Shown in pieces: positions 1-11,344 of a stretch of DNA of 64,000 nucleotides. Both the position numbers and the translations under genes were made by a program. The stretch is from Actinomadura sp. DC4 (GTDB lineage: Bacteria > Actinomycetota > Actinomycetes > Streptosporangiales > Streptosporangiaceae), in contig NZ_JAUEQY010000015.1 in assembly GCF_030406325.1 (NCBI RefSeq), positions 62,001 to 126,000 of the forward strand, in the 5' to 3' direction. Numbering within the stretch: the first letter of the stretch is position 1; each line of letters begins with the position of its first letter. Under the pieces are notes generated by a model that worked only from the letters and a program-made list of their open reading frames with translations, did no database searches and had not been told where the DNA came from.

Positions 1-35
1 GGGCTTGCGTGGTCGTCGGCGGTGGCCGCGTCCGC

Positions 36-909
36 TCAGATGCGGGCGACGCCGCCGTAGACGGAGACCTCGGCGTCGCTCGCCGGGGCACCGCCGATGT
101 CGCCGGGTCGCCGCATCTCCGGCCGCCAGCGGTGCACGACCTCCACGCCGGGATCGATCAGTTCGGTGCCGTCGAAGAAGCCGGTGATCTCGGCCTTGCC
201 GCGCACGACGAGCGTCATGCCCCGGCGCGCGTAGCTCGCCGAGACGCCGGCCATGTGCTCGGGGAGCAGATCGCCGGTGAGATGGCTGAGCGCCAGGTGA
301 CTGCCCGGCGGCATCGCGGCCACGAACTCCGCGCAGACCTCGTACGCCTCCCGCAGGTCCTCGATGAGGTGCATGGTCGCGATGAGGTGCATGGTCGCGA
401 TGAGGTGCATGGTCGCGATGAGGAGGAGCCCGACCGGTTCGTCCAGGTCGAGGATCGCGCGCAGCTCAGGGGCGTCCAGGATGGTCTTCGGCGAGCGCAT
501 GTCGCCCTCGATGTAGGCGGTCTCGCCCTCGGGGTTGCTGTTCATCAGCGCGCGGGCGTGGGAGAGAACGACCGGGTCGTTGTCGGCGTAGACGATCCGC
601 GCCCCGGGCGCGATGCGCTGGGGCGATCTCGTGGACGTTCGGGGAGGTGGGGATGCCGGTGCCGACGTCGAGGAACTGCCGGATGCCCGCCTCGGCCACC
701 ATGTGGCGCACCGCGCGGAGCATGAAGGCGCGGTTCTCCAGCGGGCCGGTACGCCCGGCGGGGTTGACCCGCAGGCTCTCCTCGACCGCGTGCCGGCCGG
801 CGGCGAAGTTGGACTTGCCGCCGAGAAGGTAGTCATAGACCCGGGCCGGGTGCGGCCGATCGGTGTCCAATCCGGCCGGCGTGCGGTCGCTTGAGGCGTC
901 GCGGCTCAT
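36..909 (-). pseudogene. SAM-dependent methyltransferase (DUF574/Methyltransf_19-like), frameshifted
   Basis: Resembles the actinobacterial S-adenosylmethionine methyltransferases formerly called DUF574; the substrate is unknown. The N-terminal part starts at the ATG ending at 909 and carries ARVYDYLLGGKSNF and FLDVGTGIPTSPNVHEIA. The C-terminal part continues in another frame with ARIVYADNDPVVLSHARAL. The two frames join if one base is removed from a run of four G at 620-623, so the gene as given is broken by a single-nucleotide frameshift in a homopolymer. That could be a real mutation or a sequencing error. The C-terminal half also holds a three-fold 18-bp in-frame duplication (363-423). 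The stop codon is at 36-38. If the frameshift is an artefact the product would be about 290 aa, a little long for the family because of the duplication. Confidence 0.7.
363..423. repeat. 3.4 copies of an 18-bp tandem repeat inside the methyltransferase
   Basis: The unit gatgaggtgcatggtcgc is repeated exactly three times (363-380, 381-398, 399-416) plus a partial copy to 423. Read on the minus strand it encodes the hexapeptide LIATMH in tandem, just after the PVGLLL strand of the methyltransferase fold. The copies are identical, which suggests a recent slippage event. A length of 18 bp keeps the frame. Confidence 0.9.
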
Positions 910-967
910 CCACCCCGCACTCTCCGCCACGCCCTGCTCCCTGAATCGCCCCCGTCGCCCTGGCACC

Positions 968-1450
968 ATGGTGGCCGTGAAGCGGGTCGTGATCCTGGGG
1001 CGTGGCGGGTCGGGAAAGTCGACCCTCGCGGCCCGCCTCGGCGCGATCACCGGGCTTCCCGTCGTCGAGCTGGACCGGCACTTCTGGCGGCCCGGCCTCG
1101 AGGCGACGCCGCCCGGCGAGTGGGCCGCCCTCCAAGGCGACCTCGTACGGGACGAGGCCTGGATCATGGACGGCGACCTCGGGCCCTACGACGTCCCCGA
1201 GGTCCGGCTCAGGGCGGCGGACACCGTCATCCTGCTGGACTTCTCGTTCTGGCGCTGCGCCTGGCGGGCCGTGCGGCGGTCGCGGGAGCGCGCCGACTTC
1301 TGGCTCTGGCTGTGGGCCTACCGGCGCCGCAGCCGGCCGCCGCTCCTCGCGGCGATCGCGACGCACGCCGGTGACGCGGACCTGCACGTCATCCGCGGCC
1401 CGCGCGAACTGCGGCGCCTCGTGGGCCGGGCCGCTCAGACCCGCGCGTGA
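968..1450 (+). CDS. P-loop adenylate kinase-like / topology modulation-type protein
   Basis: A 160-aa soluble protein of the small P-loop nucleotide-kinase group (FlaR/topology-modulation type). The Walker A motif GRGGSGKST sits at about residues 11-19. It is followed by VVELDRHFWRPG, which occupies the usual substrate-recognition stretch of these proteins, then WIMDGD and an arginine-rich lid-like segment. It probably phosphorylates a small molecule or nucleotide, but the substrate cannot be told from the sequence. I chose the ATG at 968; a GTG at 977 is also possible. It overlaps the convergent MerR gene by 16 bp at their 3' ends, so the two are not an operon. Confidence 0.75.
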   Translation: MVAVKRVVILGRGGSGKSTLAARLGAITGLPVVELDRHFWRPGLEATPPGEWAALQGDLVRDEAWIMDGDLGPYDVPEVRLRAADTVILLDFSFWRCAWRAVRRSRERADFWLWLWAYRRRSRPPLLAAIATHAGDADLHVIRGPRELRRLVGRAAQTRA

Positions 1451-2331
1451 GGCAGCCGGACGCGTACGGCCCGGGCGGACCAGCCGAACACCGGGGCCAC
1501 GGGCTCCGGGGCGAGCCAGCCGTTGATCACGGCCAGCAGCCGGAAGTACCGGTCCCGGCGCGGGTCGCCGGCGTTCTCCAGCCGGGGCAGCAGCCGGTGG
1601 AGTCCGCCGTCGCAGGCGTCCGCGAGGGCCGCGACGACCGGGTCGGCCCCGCGTGACGCCGGGTCGACGCCCGCCGCGAGGGCCGGGCCGGCCTGGTCGC
1701 GGACGACCGCGGTGAGGTCGCGGACGACCGCGGCGCCGCGCCCCCGATCGGCCGCGTGGTCCTCGGCCATCCGCCGCACGCCGGCGCGGAAGCCCGGGTC
1801 CAGGCAGAGCTCGGCCAGCTCCACCCACGCCCGGACCTGCTCCGCCTCCGGCTCGTCGGGCAGCTCGGGGGTCATCGAGCGCCTGATCCCCGCGAACTCC
1901 GCGTCGAGGCCGCCGAAGACGGCGTCGAGGAAGTCGCCGATCAGACGTCGGCGTTCGTCCTCGGACAGCAGGGCCAGCTTGTGCATGAGATCCGTCTCCT
2001 CGTGAGTGAGCCCTCGCTCGGCCACCGACGTCAGCACCGCGCGCCGCAGGCGCAGGACGCGGATCTGCACCGCCAGCGCCTCGGCGTGCGCCGCCGCGAC
2101 CTCCGCGAGCGGAAGCTCCCGCTCCACGACCTTCCGGACCGTGGCGAGGTCCAGCCCGAGGTTGCGCAGGGTGCGCACGAAGTCCAGGCGCGCGACGGCG
2201 CCGGCGCCGTAGAGGCGGTACCCGGCCGGGCTGCGGCCCACCGGCGTGACGATCCCGCGGTCGGAGTAGAACCGGATGGTCTTGACCGTGAGGCCGGTCA
2301 GCCGGGCCAGCTCGCCGATCGAGTAGTTCAT
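1435..2331 (-). CDS. MerR-family transcriptional regulator
   Basis: A 298-aa regulator. The first 70 residues are a typical MerR winged helix (MNYSIGELARLTGLTVKTIR, then FYSDRG and YRLYG), followed by the dimerisation helix. The remaining 200 residues form an alpha-helical C-terminal effector region rich in Asp/Arg with no metal-binding cysteines, so it is more likely a drug- or ligand-sensing MerR than a metal sensor. The start is fixed by the conserved N-terminus; the open frame extends further upstream to 2355. MerR proteins usually act on their own promoter, which would lie in 2332-2421. No clear target gene is adjacent. Confidence 0.9.
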   Translation of the reverse strand: MNYSIGELARLTGLTVKTIRFYSDRGIVTPVGRSPAGYRLYGAGAVARLDFVRTLRNLGLDLATVRKVVERELPLAEVAAAHAEALAVQIRVLRLRRAVLTSVAERGLTHEETDLMHKLALLSEDERRRLIGDFLDAVFGGLDAEFAGIRRSMTPELPDEPEAEQVRAWVELAELCLDPGFRAGVRRMAEDHAADRGRGAAVVRDLTAVVRDQAGPALAAGVDPASRGADPVVAALADACDGGLHRLLPRLENAGDPRRDRYFRLLAVINGWLAPEPVAPVFGWSARAVRVRLPHARV

Positions 2332-2421
2332 GCCCCCAGCCTGCCGTCTCCCCATACAGGAGACTCAAGCCGGCGGACGCCGGATCTCCGTGATCGTCGT
2401 GGTAGTCGCCGGAGCCGAGCG

Positions 2422-3975
2422 TCAGTGGCGCAGCACCGTTCCCGGGCGTCGTTCCCGGTGGACGCCGTCCTCGACCACGATCTGCCCGTTGACGACGACG
2501 GCGCGGATTCCGGCCGGATACCGCTGGGGATCGGCGTACGTGGCCTGGTCGGTGATGCGGCCGGGGTCGAACAGCACGACGTCGGCGGCCTTGCCGGGGA
2601 CCAGTTCGCCCCGGTCGCCGATCCCGGCGCGGGCGGCGGCCGCGCCGGTGCACTTGCGGACCGTCTCCTCCAGCGGCAGGAGCCCGGTCCGTACGAACGA
2701 GCCGAACAGCCGGGGATAGCAGCCGTACGAGCGCGGATGCGGGGTGCCGAGGCCGGTCGGCCCGTCCGGGTCGAGCGCCTGGCCGTCCGAGCCGATCACC
2801 GTCGCCGGATGCCGCAGCACCGCCAGAAGGTCCTCCTCACCCCGCCCGCCCGAGACCATCAGCACCGCGTTGCCGTACGAGGCGAGCAGGTCGAGGGCGG
2901 CGTCCGCCCCGCCGAGGTCGGCCAGCGTCCGCCCGGTCACCTCCGGGCGGTCGGCCGGAACCCGGCTCACCGTGACCTCCGACCACGACGTCGGCAGGTC
3001 CCGCCACTCCTCGCGGACCCGGTCGCGTACGGCGGAGCCGGCCAGCCGCTCCCGCATGGCGGCCTCGCCGCCCGCCTGCGCCCACGCGGGCAGCAGTTGC
3101 GACAGCGGGGCGTTGCCGGCGAGATAGGGGTACATGTCGGCCGCGACGTCGGCGCCGCGCGAGCGGGCGGCGTCGATCAGCTCCAGCGCCCGCGCTACCT
3201 TGCCCCAGTTGCGCTGCCCGACCGCCGCGAGGTGGGAGATCTGGGTCCGGCAGCCGGTGGTCTCGGCGACGCGCAGGACCTGGCGTACGGAGTCGAGCAG
3301 GTTGTCGGAGTAGTCGCGGATGTGCCAGGAGAACAGCCGGTCCCGGGAGGCGACCGTACGGCCCAGGGCGACCAGTTCCTCCTCACGGGCGTACGTCAGT
3401 GGTGCGTACATCAGGCCGGTGGAGGCCCCGGCCGCTCCGGCCTCCAGTGCGTCGTCCAGGAGTCCGCACATCCGGGATAGTTCGGCGGGTTCGGCCGCGC
3501 GGTCGGCGAAGCCGACCACGCCCGCGCGGAGTGGGATGTGCGCGGCGAGGGCCGCGACGTTGACCGACGGCCGCGCCGCCGCCAGGGCGTCCAGGTAACC
3601 GGGCAGGTCATGCCAGCCCCAGCGGATCGCCGGGTCGAGGTCGAGGTAGCCGGCCGCGCCGCGCAGTTCGGCCGGGTCGCCGGCGACCGGGGTCACGCCG
3701 AGGCCGCAGTTGCCGATGACCTCGGTGGTCACGCCCTGGCGGATCTTGCTGTGCGCCAGGGGGTTGGACAGCAGGGTCAGGTCCGAGTGCGTGTGCACGT
3801 CCACGAAACCCGGGCACACGACGTGCCCCTCGGCGGACAGCACCCGGGCGGCGGAACGGCCCGCCAGATCACCGACGGCCTCGACGAGACCGCCGGAGAT
3901 CGCGACATCGGCCGTACGCGAGGGCGCACCGGTGCCGTCCACGACGGTGCCCCTGGTGATCAACAGGTCGGTCAC
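2422..3975 (-). CDS. N-acyl-D-amino-acid deacylase (D-aminoacylase), amidohydrolase family
   Basis: A 517-aa metal-dependent amidohydrolase, close to the usual 500-530 aa of D-aminoacylases. It should release D-amino acids from N-acyl-D-amino acids. It begins with the small beta-domain of the family (TDLLITRGTVVDGTGAPSR), has the HxH metal motif in FVDVHTHSDLTL, the GASTGLMYAP segment, a later metal-ligand region with QISHLAAVG and DMYPYLAG, and ends with the C-terminal beta strand VVVNGQIVVEDGVH. I chose the GTG at 3975 because the homology begins there; the frame runs on to 4242 but overlaps the upstream LysR gene. The start lies 25 nt after the LysR stop, so the two are probably co-transcribed and the regulator may control this gene. 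Confidence 0.9.
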   Translation of the reverse strand: MTDLLITRGTVVDGTGAPSRTADVAISGGLVEAVGDLAGRSAARVLSAEGHVVCPGFVDVHTHSDLTLLSNPLAHSKIRQGVTTEVIGNCGLGVTPVAGDPAELRGAAGYLDLDPAIRWGWHDLPGYLDALAAARPSVNVAALAAHIPLRAGVVGFADRAAEPAELSRMCGLLDDALEAGAAGASTGLMYAPLTYAREEELVALGRTVASRDRLFSWHIRDYSDNLLDSVRQVLRVAETTGCRTQISHLAAVGQRNWGKVARALELIDAARSRGADVAADMYPYLAGNAPLSQLLPAWAQAGGEAAMRERLAGSAVRDRVREEWRDLPTSWSEVTVSRVPADRPEVTGRTLADLGGADAALDLLASYGNAVLMVSGGRGEEDLLAVLRHPATVIGSDGQALDPDGPTGLGTPHPRSYGCYPRLFGSFVRTGLLPLEETVRKCTGAAAARAGIGDRGELVPGKAADVVLFDPGRITDQATYADPQRYPAGIRAVVVNGQIVVEDGVHRERRPGTVLRH

Positions 3976-4000
3976 GTGCGAGAACACCCTTCGCGAGAGA

Positions 4001-4876
4001 TCAGAGGGCGGCGTGCTCGGCGAGGATGTCGACGAACGCCAGCGCCGGGGGAGAGACGTACGGGCGGGTGAAGGCCACCAGGTCCCGCCAGATCGGCGGG
4101 TCGGGGCGTACGGTGCAGCACTCGAAGTCCGGGCCGATGACGTTGCCGGGCACGAGCGCCGGGCCCAGCCCGGCGGCGGCGAGCTCGACCGCCGTGGCGG
4201 TGTGGTGGGTACGGACGGCGGCGCGGGGCGTGAAACCGGCACGGGCGCAGGCGGCGTTCACGACCGGAGCCAGCCCGAAGTCGGGGGAGTAGAGCACCCA
4301 GGGGCGGCCGGCGAGGCTCTTGAGCTCGATCGGCCCGCCGTCGGCGGGAAGGTCCGGGTCGTCGTACGGGAGCACGATCAAGAACGCCTCGGGCCCGAGC
4401 GGCCGGTACGGCCCGGTCCAGCCCGACGGTTTGGGGCCGATCGCGACGTCCGCGGAGCCCTGCAGCATCTCCGCCGCGAGAAGATCGATGTGGATGAACT
4501 CCTGGATCTGGACGCGGACCCGCGGATGCTCGTGCCGCCAGGCCCGGATCGCGGGCGGGATGATGCCGAGCGCGATCGACTGCAGGGTCGAGACGCGCAG
4601 CTCGCCGCCGGCGAGCCGACCGACCGCGCGTGCGGCGCGGGTCGCCTCGTCGGCGCTGCGGACCGCCGCGATCGCGTGAGGAAGGAAGTCCCGGCCGAGC
4701 GCGGTGACCTCGACCGTACGGACGAGCCGGTCCAGCAGGGGACCGCCGACGGCGGACTCGAGGACCTTGATCTGATGGGACAGCGCGGGCTGGGACACAA
4801 GGAGGCGTTCGGCCGCCTTGGTGAAGGAGTGCTCTTCGGCCACCGCGATCAGGTATTCGAACTGACGCAGCGTCAT
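4001..4876 (-). CDS. LysR-family transcriptional regulator
   Basis: A 291-aa LysR regulator of standard length. Residues 1-60 are the winged helix (MTLRQFEYLIAVAEEHSFTK, SQPALSHQIKVLE), followed by the linker helix and a two-lobed periplasmic-binding-like effector domain from about residue 90. It lies directly upstream of the D-aminoacylase gene in the same direction with a gap of about 25 nt, which suggests one transcript. This is unusual, because LysR regulators are usually divergent from their targets. The effector is unknown; an N-acyl or D-amino acid is a guess from context. The AT-rich stretch just upstream (about 4878-4892) is the likely promoter/operator. Confidence 0.92.
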   Translation of the reverse strand: MTLRQFEYLIAVAEEHSFTKAAERLLVSQPALSHQIKVLESAVGGPLLDRLVRTVEVTALGRDFLPHAIAAVRSADEATRAARAVGRLAGGELRVSTLQSIALGIIPPAIRAWRHEHPRVRVQIQEFIHIDLLAAEMLQGSADVAIGPKPSGWTGPYRPLGPEAFLIVLPYDDPDLPADGGPIELKSLAGRPWVLYSPDFGLAPVVNAACARAGFTPRAAVRTHHTATAVELAAAGLGPALVPGNVIGPDFECCTVRPDPPIWRDLVAFTRPYVSPPALAFVDILAEHAAL

Positions 4877-5183
4877 GACCAGATTATATGGGCACCAGAA
4901 GAAGCCGGTCTTTGCGCCCGTGCCTGGTCAGGGCCACTATGGAGCCATGATGAACGTGGATGCCGGGGGGTTCGGCACCACGGATCGGCCAGACCACTGA
5001 GGGTGGCCCGCGCGTCCCGATGAAAACAGGGGAATTCATCCGGGCATGACGCGCAGGTCCAGATCCCGCGACCGGATCGTACCGACCGGCGCGCGCGGGA
5101 AGGCGGGCGCTCGCGGGCGTGGACTTCCAAGGGGAGGGGGTCCGGGCCCGCGAGCACCGCCCTACTCGCGCGTAAGGGGCCGC
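4877..5183. other. Intergenic region upstream of lysR and downstream of pepN
   Basis: A 307-bp region between the LysR start and the end of pepN, both leftward. It contains a short AT-rich stretch near 4880-4892 that probably holds the LysR promoter, a strong hairpin at 5109-5155 that would terminate pepN, and a possible 17-codon reading frame on the plus strand at 4947-5000 preceded by GGAG. I do not regard that short frame as a supported gene. Nothing else was recognised. Confidence 0.6.
5109..5155 (-). terminator. Hairpin terminator after pepN
   Basis: Perfect 10-bp arms gctcgcgggc (5109-5118) and gcccgcgagc (5146-5155), with a further ggac/gtcc pairing inside after a small internal mismatch and a loop of about 15 nt. 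It lies about 30 nt downstream of the pepN stop. No U-tract is present, as is common for terminators in high-GC actinomycetes. Confidence 0.65.
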
Positions 5184-7691
<2,508 letters not shown>

Positions 7692-7741
7692 GTCGGCTAT
7701 GTTGCCCTATCGCCCACGCCAGGGCGGGATCATCCCGGCCG

Positions 7742-9175
7742 TCACAGGTCCAGCCCTGTCAGCACCATCACGCGTTCCTCGGTGAGGTCGTTGATCGCCG
7801 ACCGGACGCCCTCGCGGCCGACGCCGGACTGCTTCCACCCGCCGTACGGCATCTGGTCCGCGCGGAAGCTCGGGACGTCCCCGACGATCACGCCGCCGAC
7901 CTCCAGGTCGCGGTGGGCGCGGAACGCGGCGCGTACGTCGGTGGTGAAGATGCCCGCCTGCAGGCCGTACTTGGAGGCGTTGACCAGCGCGAACGCCTCG
8001 TCCAGGTCGGAGAATCGCCTCACGGACACGACCGGCCCGAACACCTCCTCCTCGGCGAGCGTGGTGCCGGCCGGAACGTCCGCCAGGACGGTCGGGGCGA
8101 CGTTGCGCCCCTCACGGGTGCCGCCGGTGAGCACGGTCGCGCCCGCCTCGGCGGCCTCCTGGACCCAGGCGGTGATCCGCTCGGCCGCCGCGTCGTTGAT
8201 CACCGGGCCGACCTGCACGCCGTCGGCCGTCGGGTCGCCGGTCGGCAGCGCCTCGGCCGCCGCGACGAGCTCGGCGACGAAGCGGTCGTAGACGTCGGTG
8301 TGGATGAGCACCCGCTGCACGGAGATGCAGGACTGGCCCGCCTGGTAGTTGGCGAACAGCGCGACGCGTGAGGCGGCGGCGGACAGGTCGGGCCAGTCGT
8401 GGTTGACGATGACCGCGGCGTCGCCGCCGAGCTCGAGCGTGACGTGCTTGCCGTGGGCGTCGCGCTGGATCGACCAGCCGACCGGGCCGGAGCCGGTGAA
8501 GGAGATGACCGGTAGCCGCGGGTCGGTGACCAGCGCGGACATCTTGTCGTTAGGCACCGGCAGCACCGAGACCATCCGCGCCGGCAGGTCGGTCTCGGCG
8601 ATGATCTCACCGAGCAGCAGCGCGGTCAGCGGCGTGGCCGGCGCCGGCTTGACGAGGATCGGCGCGCCCGCCGCGATCGCCGGCGCCACCTTGTGCGCGA
8701 CGAGGTTGAGCGGGAAGTTGAACGGCGCGATGCCCAGCACCGGCCCGCGCGGGAACCTCCGTACGACGGCGAGCCGCCCGGTCGCGTTCGCGTCGGTGTC
8801 GAGACGCTGCAGGTCACCGGCGAAGCGCCGGGCCTCCTCCGCGGCCCACCGGAAGGTGGAGACGGCGCGGGAGACCTCACCGCGCGACCACACCAGCGGC
8901 TTGCCGTTCTCCGCGGTGATCAGGGCGGCGATCTCCTCGGCCCGCTCGGACAGCCGGGCCGAGATGTGGTCCAGCGCCCCGGCCCGTACGTGGGCGGGGG
9001 TGGCCTGCGCCTCGTACCGGCCCGCGTACAGGTCGGCGACGGCCTGCTCGACCTGCTCGTCGGTGGGTACCGCGACCTCGCCGACGACCGACCCGTCCCA
9101 GGGAGAGGTCACCTGGAGGGTGTCGGTGCCGGTGAGGGGCTCGCCGGAGAGATGGAAGGGCGTGACGTCGGACAT
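7742..9175 (-). CDS. Aldehyde dehydrogenase (NAD(P)-dependent), probable succinate-semialdehyde dehydrogenase role
   Basis: A 477-aa member of the aldehyde dehydrogenase superfamily with all catalytic elements: the cofactor-binding IAPFNFPLN segment, FTGSGPVG, the general-base glutamate in TLELGGDAAV, the catalytic cysteine in AGQSCISVQR (near residue 282), and EEVFGPVVSV. It starts 28 nt after the stop of the 4-aminobutyrate transaminase gene, so the pair probably forms an operon. By context it would oxidise succinate semialdehyde to succinate. The sequence alone does not distinguish this from lactaldehyde or other aldehyde substrates, so I give no gene symbol. The ATG at 9175 is the first in-frame start and gives a standard N-terminus. 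Confidence 0.9.
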   Translation of the reverse strand: MSDVTPFHLSGEPLTGTDTLQVTSPWDGSVVGEVAVPTDEQVEQAVADLYAGRYEAQATPAHVRAGALDHISARLSERAEEIAALITAENGKPLVWSRGEVSRAVSTFRWAAEEARRFAGDLQRLDTDANATGRLAVVRRFPRGPVLGIAPFNFPLNLVAHKVAPAIAAGAPILVKPAPATPLTALLLGEIIAETDLPARMVSVLPVPNDKMSALVTDPRLPVISFTGSGPVGWSIQRDAHGKHVTLELGGDAAVIVNHDWPDLSAAASRVALFANYQAGQSCISVQRVLIHTDVYDRFVAELVAAAEALPTGDPTADGVQVGPVINDAAAERITAWVQEAAEAGATVLTGGTREGRNVAPTVLADVPAGTTLAEEEVFGPVVSVRRFSDLDEAFALVNASKYGLQAGIFTTDVRAAFRAHRDLEVGGVIVGDVPSFRADQMPYGGWKQSGVGREGVRSAINDLTEERVMVLTGLDL

Positions 9176-9203
9176 GACGGTGCGCTCCGTTCGGTCGTGT
9201 GGG

Positions 9204-10550
9204 TCAGATGGCCGTGGCGAAGGCGTTCTCGAGGATGTCCAGGCCCTCGGCGAGCAGGTCGTCGGGGCAGGACAGCGGCGGCAGGAACCGCAGGACGTTG
9301 CCGTACGTGCCGGCGGTCAGCGTGACCAGGCCCTCGGTGTGGCACGCCTTGTTCACGGCCGCGGTGAGTGCGGCGTCGGGCGTCTTGGCCGCGGGGTCGG
9401 AGACGATCTCGACCGCGAGCATCGCGCCCCGGCCGCGCACGTCGCCGATCTGGGGGTACTTGGCGGCCAGCGCGCGCAGCCGGGGCACGAACAGCGCCTC
9501 GATCGCGCGGGCACGGGCCGGCAGGTCCTCGGCCTTCATGGTCTCGATCGCGCCCAGGGCCGCGGCGCAGGCGACGGGGTTGCCGCCGTACGTGCCGCCG
9601 AGGCCGCCGGCGTGCACGGCGTCCATGATCTCGGCCCGCCCGGTGACCGCGGCCAGCGGCAGGCCGCCGGCGATGCCCTTGGCGGTGGTGATCAGGTCGG
9701 GTACGACGCCCTCGTGGTCGCAGGCGAACCAGTCGCCCGTACGGCAGAAGCCGGTCTGGATCTCATCGGCGATCAGCAGCACCTCGTGCTCGCGGCACCA
9801 GTCCGCCACGCGCGTGAGGTAGCCGTCCGGCGGCACGACGAACCCGCCCTCGCCCTGGATCGGCTCGATGATCACCGCCGCGGTGTTCTCCTCGCCGACC
9901 TGCGTGTGCACCTGCGAGGCGAACAGCTCGAACGCCTCCTCCGCGCAGCGCTCCGGCCCGGTCGGCCAGCGGTACGGGTAGGCCATCGGCACGCGGTAGA
10001 CCTCGCCCGCGAACGGCCCGAAGCGGTGCTTGTAGGGCATGTTCTTCGCGGTCAGGCTCATGGTCAGGTTCGTACGGCCGTGGTAGGCGTGGTCGAACGC
10101 CACGACGCCCTGCCGCCCGGTCGCCGAACGCGCGATCTTGACGGCGTTCTCCACCGCCTCCGCGCCGGAGTTGAACAGCGCCGAGCGCTTGTCGTGGTCG
10201 CCGGGCGTCAGCTCGGCCAGCGCCTCGGCGACCTCGACGTACTCCTCGTACGGCGTGATCATGAAACACGTGTGGGTGAAGTCCTCGGCCTGCGCCCGTA
10301 CCCGCTCCACGACGCGGGGCGCGGCGTTGCCGACCGTCGTCACGGCGATGCCGGAGCCGAAGTCGATCAGCTGGTTGCCGTCGACGTCGACCAGGATGCC
10401 GCCGCCGGCGCGTTCGACGTAGACCGGCAGGCCGGTCGAGACACCGGCGGAGACGGCGGCGTTCTTGCGCGCCTGCAGCGCTGCCGAGCGCGGACCGGGG
10501 ATGGGGGTGGTGAGGACGCGTCGCTGTTCGATGCCGGGGGTCGCTGTCAT
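9204..10550 (-). CDS. gabT: 4-aminobutyrate--2-oxoglutarate transaminase
   Basis: A 448-aa class III (fold type I) aminotransferase dependent on pyridoxal phosphate, the usual length for GabT. It transfers the amino group of GABA to 2-oxoglutarate, giving succinate semialdehyde. Visible landmarks are GNQLIDFGSGIAVTTVG near the N-terminus, NSGAEAVENAVKIAR, the pocket residues in VVAFDHAYHGRT, IIEPIQGEGG, the conserved Asp in LLIADEIQTGFCRTG, and the PLP lysine in TTAKGIAGGLPLA. The ATG at 10550 matches the start of homology; the open frame runs further upstream without homology. The downstream aldehyde dehydrogenase would complete the GABA shunt. Confidence 0.94.
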   Translation of the reverse strand: MTATPGIEQRRVLTTPIPGPRSAALQARKNAAVSAGVSTGLPVYVERAGGGILVDVDGNQLIDFGSGIAVTTVGNAAPRVVERVRAQAEDFTHTCFMITPYEEYVEVAEALAELTPGDHDKRSALFNSGAEAVENAVKIARSATGRQGVVAFDHAYHGRTNLTMSLTAKNMPYKHRFGPFAGEVYRVPMAYPYRWPTGPERCAEEAFELFASQVHTQVGEENTAAVIIEPIQGEGGFVVPPDGYLTRVADWCREHEVLLIADEIQTGFCRTGDWFACDHEGVVPDLITTAKGIAGGLPLAAVTGRAEIMDAVHAGGLGGTYGGNPVACAAALGAIETMKAEDLPARARAIEALFVPRLRALAAKYPQIGDVRGRGAMLAVEIVSDPAAKTPDAALTAAVNKACHTEGLVTLTAGTYGNVLRFLPPLSCPDDLLAEGLDILENAFATAI

Positions 10551-10663
10551 GGCAGGTGCTCCGTTGCCCAGAGGTCGGATGTTGCCGAGGTTACGCCGAC
10601 GCGCCGCAGGTCCGGTCGCCGGGAGGGGGGACTCTGTGCTCCTCGTCCGCGGGGGCGAGCCGG

Positions 10664-11344
10664 TCAGGCACGGGGTTCCTCCGGGGTCAGGTCCATCGCC
10701 ACCGCGCGTACGGGGGCGCCGTCGGCACCGGCCAGGCGCAGGGGCAGGCAGGAGACGAACGGCGTGAAGTCGATCAGCTCGAAGCCGCGGAGGTTCTCGC
10801 CGATCACCCCGCCCGCCTCGGCGATCAGGCGGTGCGCGGGGAAGCCCTCGCCGGCGTGCTCCGCGTCGGGCGTCTCGTCGATGCTGGGGAAGTCGAGGAG
10901 GAAGGTCCGCACGCCGAGGCCGAGCATGCGGCGGCAGGCGTCCGCGTCGAGGAAGGGATGGTCGAAGTAGGCGGCGGTCCCGTACGTTCTCGGCCATCCG
11001 GTGTGCAGGAGCGCGATGCGGCCGGGCCGCAGGAGCTCCGCCGCGGGCGCGACCTTCTCCCAGCTGATGCGGGCGCGGGGCGCGAGGCCGGTGAGGTCGA
11101 CGACGACGCCCTCACCGGCGAACAGGGTGAGGTCCAGCTCGTCGACGCGGGGCCCGTCGGGGCGGAAGTGGTACGGGGCGTCGACATGCGTGCCGGTCTG
11201 CGAACCGAGACGCAGGCTGAGCAGGTTGAACCCGTCCGCCTCGATCGTGGCGGCGGGCTCGATCCGGGGTACCGGGTCGCCGGGGTAGACCTGAGTCGAC
11301 TCCGAAAGCGGCACGGACAGATCGACGATCCGGCGAACACGCAC
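10664..11344 (-). CDS. Cyclase-family hydrolase (kynurenine formamidase-like)
   Basis: A 226-aa protein of the cyclase/kynurenine formamidase (KynB-like) family. The metal-binding signature is visible as SQTGTHVDAPYHF near residues 48-60, preceded by the family N-terminus IVDLSVPLSESTQVYPGDP. The C-terminal part contains TFLLDFPSIDETP and GVIGENLRGF, which match the later conserved blocks. These enzymes hydrolyse formyl-kynurenine or related amides and esters in the cytoplasm. No tryptophan-pathway neighbour is present, so the substrate is open. The gene lies upstream of gabT with a gap of 113 nt and may or may not be co-transcribed with it. Confidence 0.85.
   Translation of the reverse strand: MRVRRIVDLSVPLSESTQVYPGDPVPRIEPAATIEADGFNLLSLRLGSQTGTHVDAPYHFRPDGPRVDELDLTLFAGEGVVVDLTGLAPRARISWEKVAPAAELLRPGRIALLHTGWPRTYGTAAYFDHPFLDADACRRMLGLGVRTFLLDFPSIDETPDAEHAGEGFPAHRLIAEAGGVIGENLRGFELIDFTPFVSCLPLRLAGADGAPVRAVAMDLTPEEPRA

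Noticed and set aside
4947-5000. 17-codon open frame with a GGAG upstream between lysR and pepN
   Set aside because: Too short to separate from chance; no attenuator-like structure or repeated codons, and no downstream gene in that direction.
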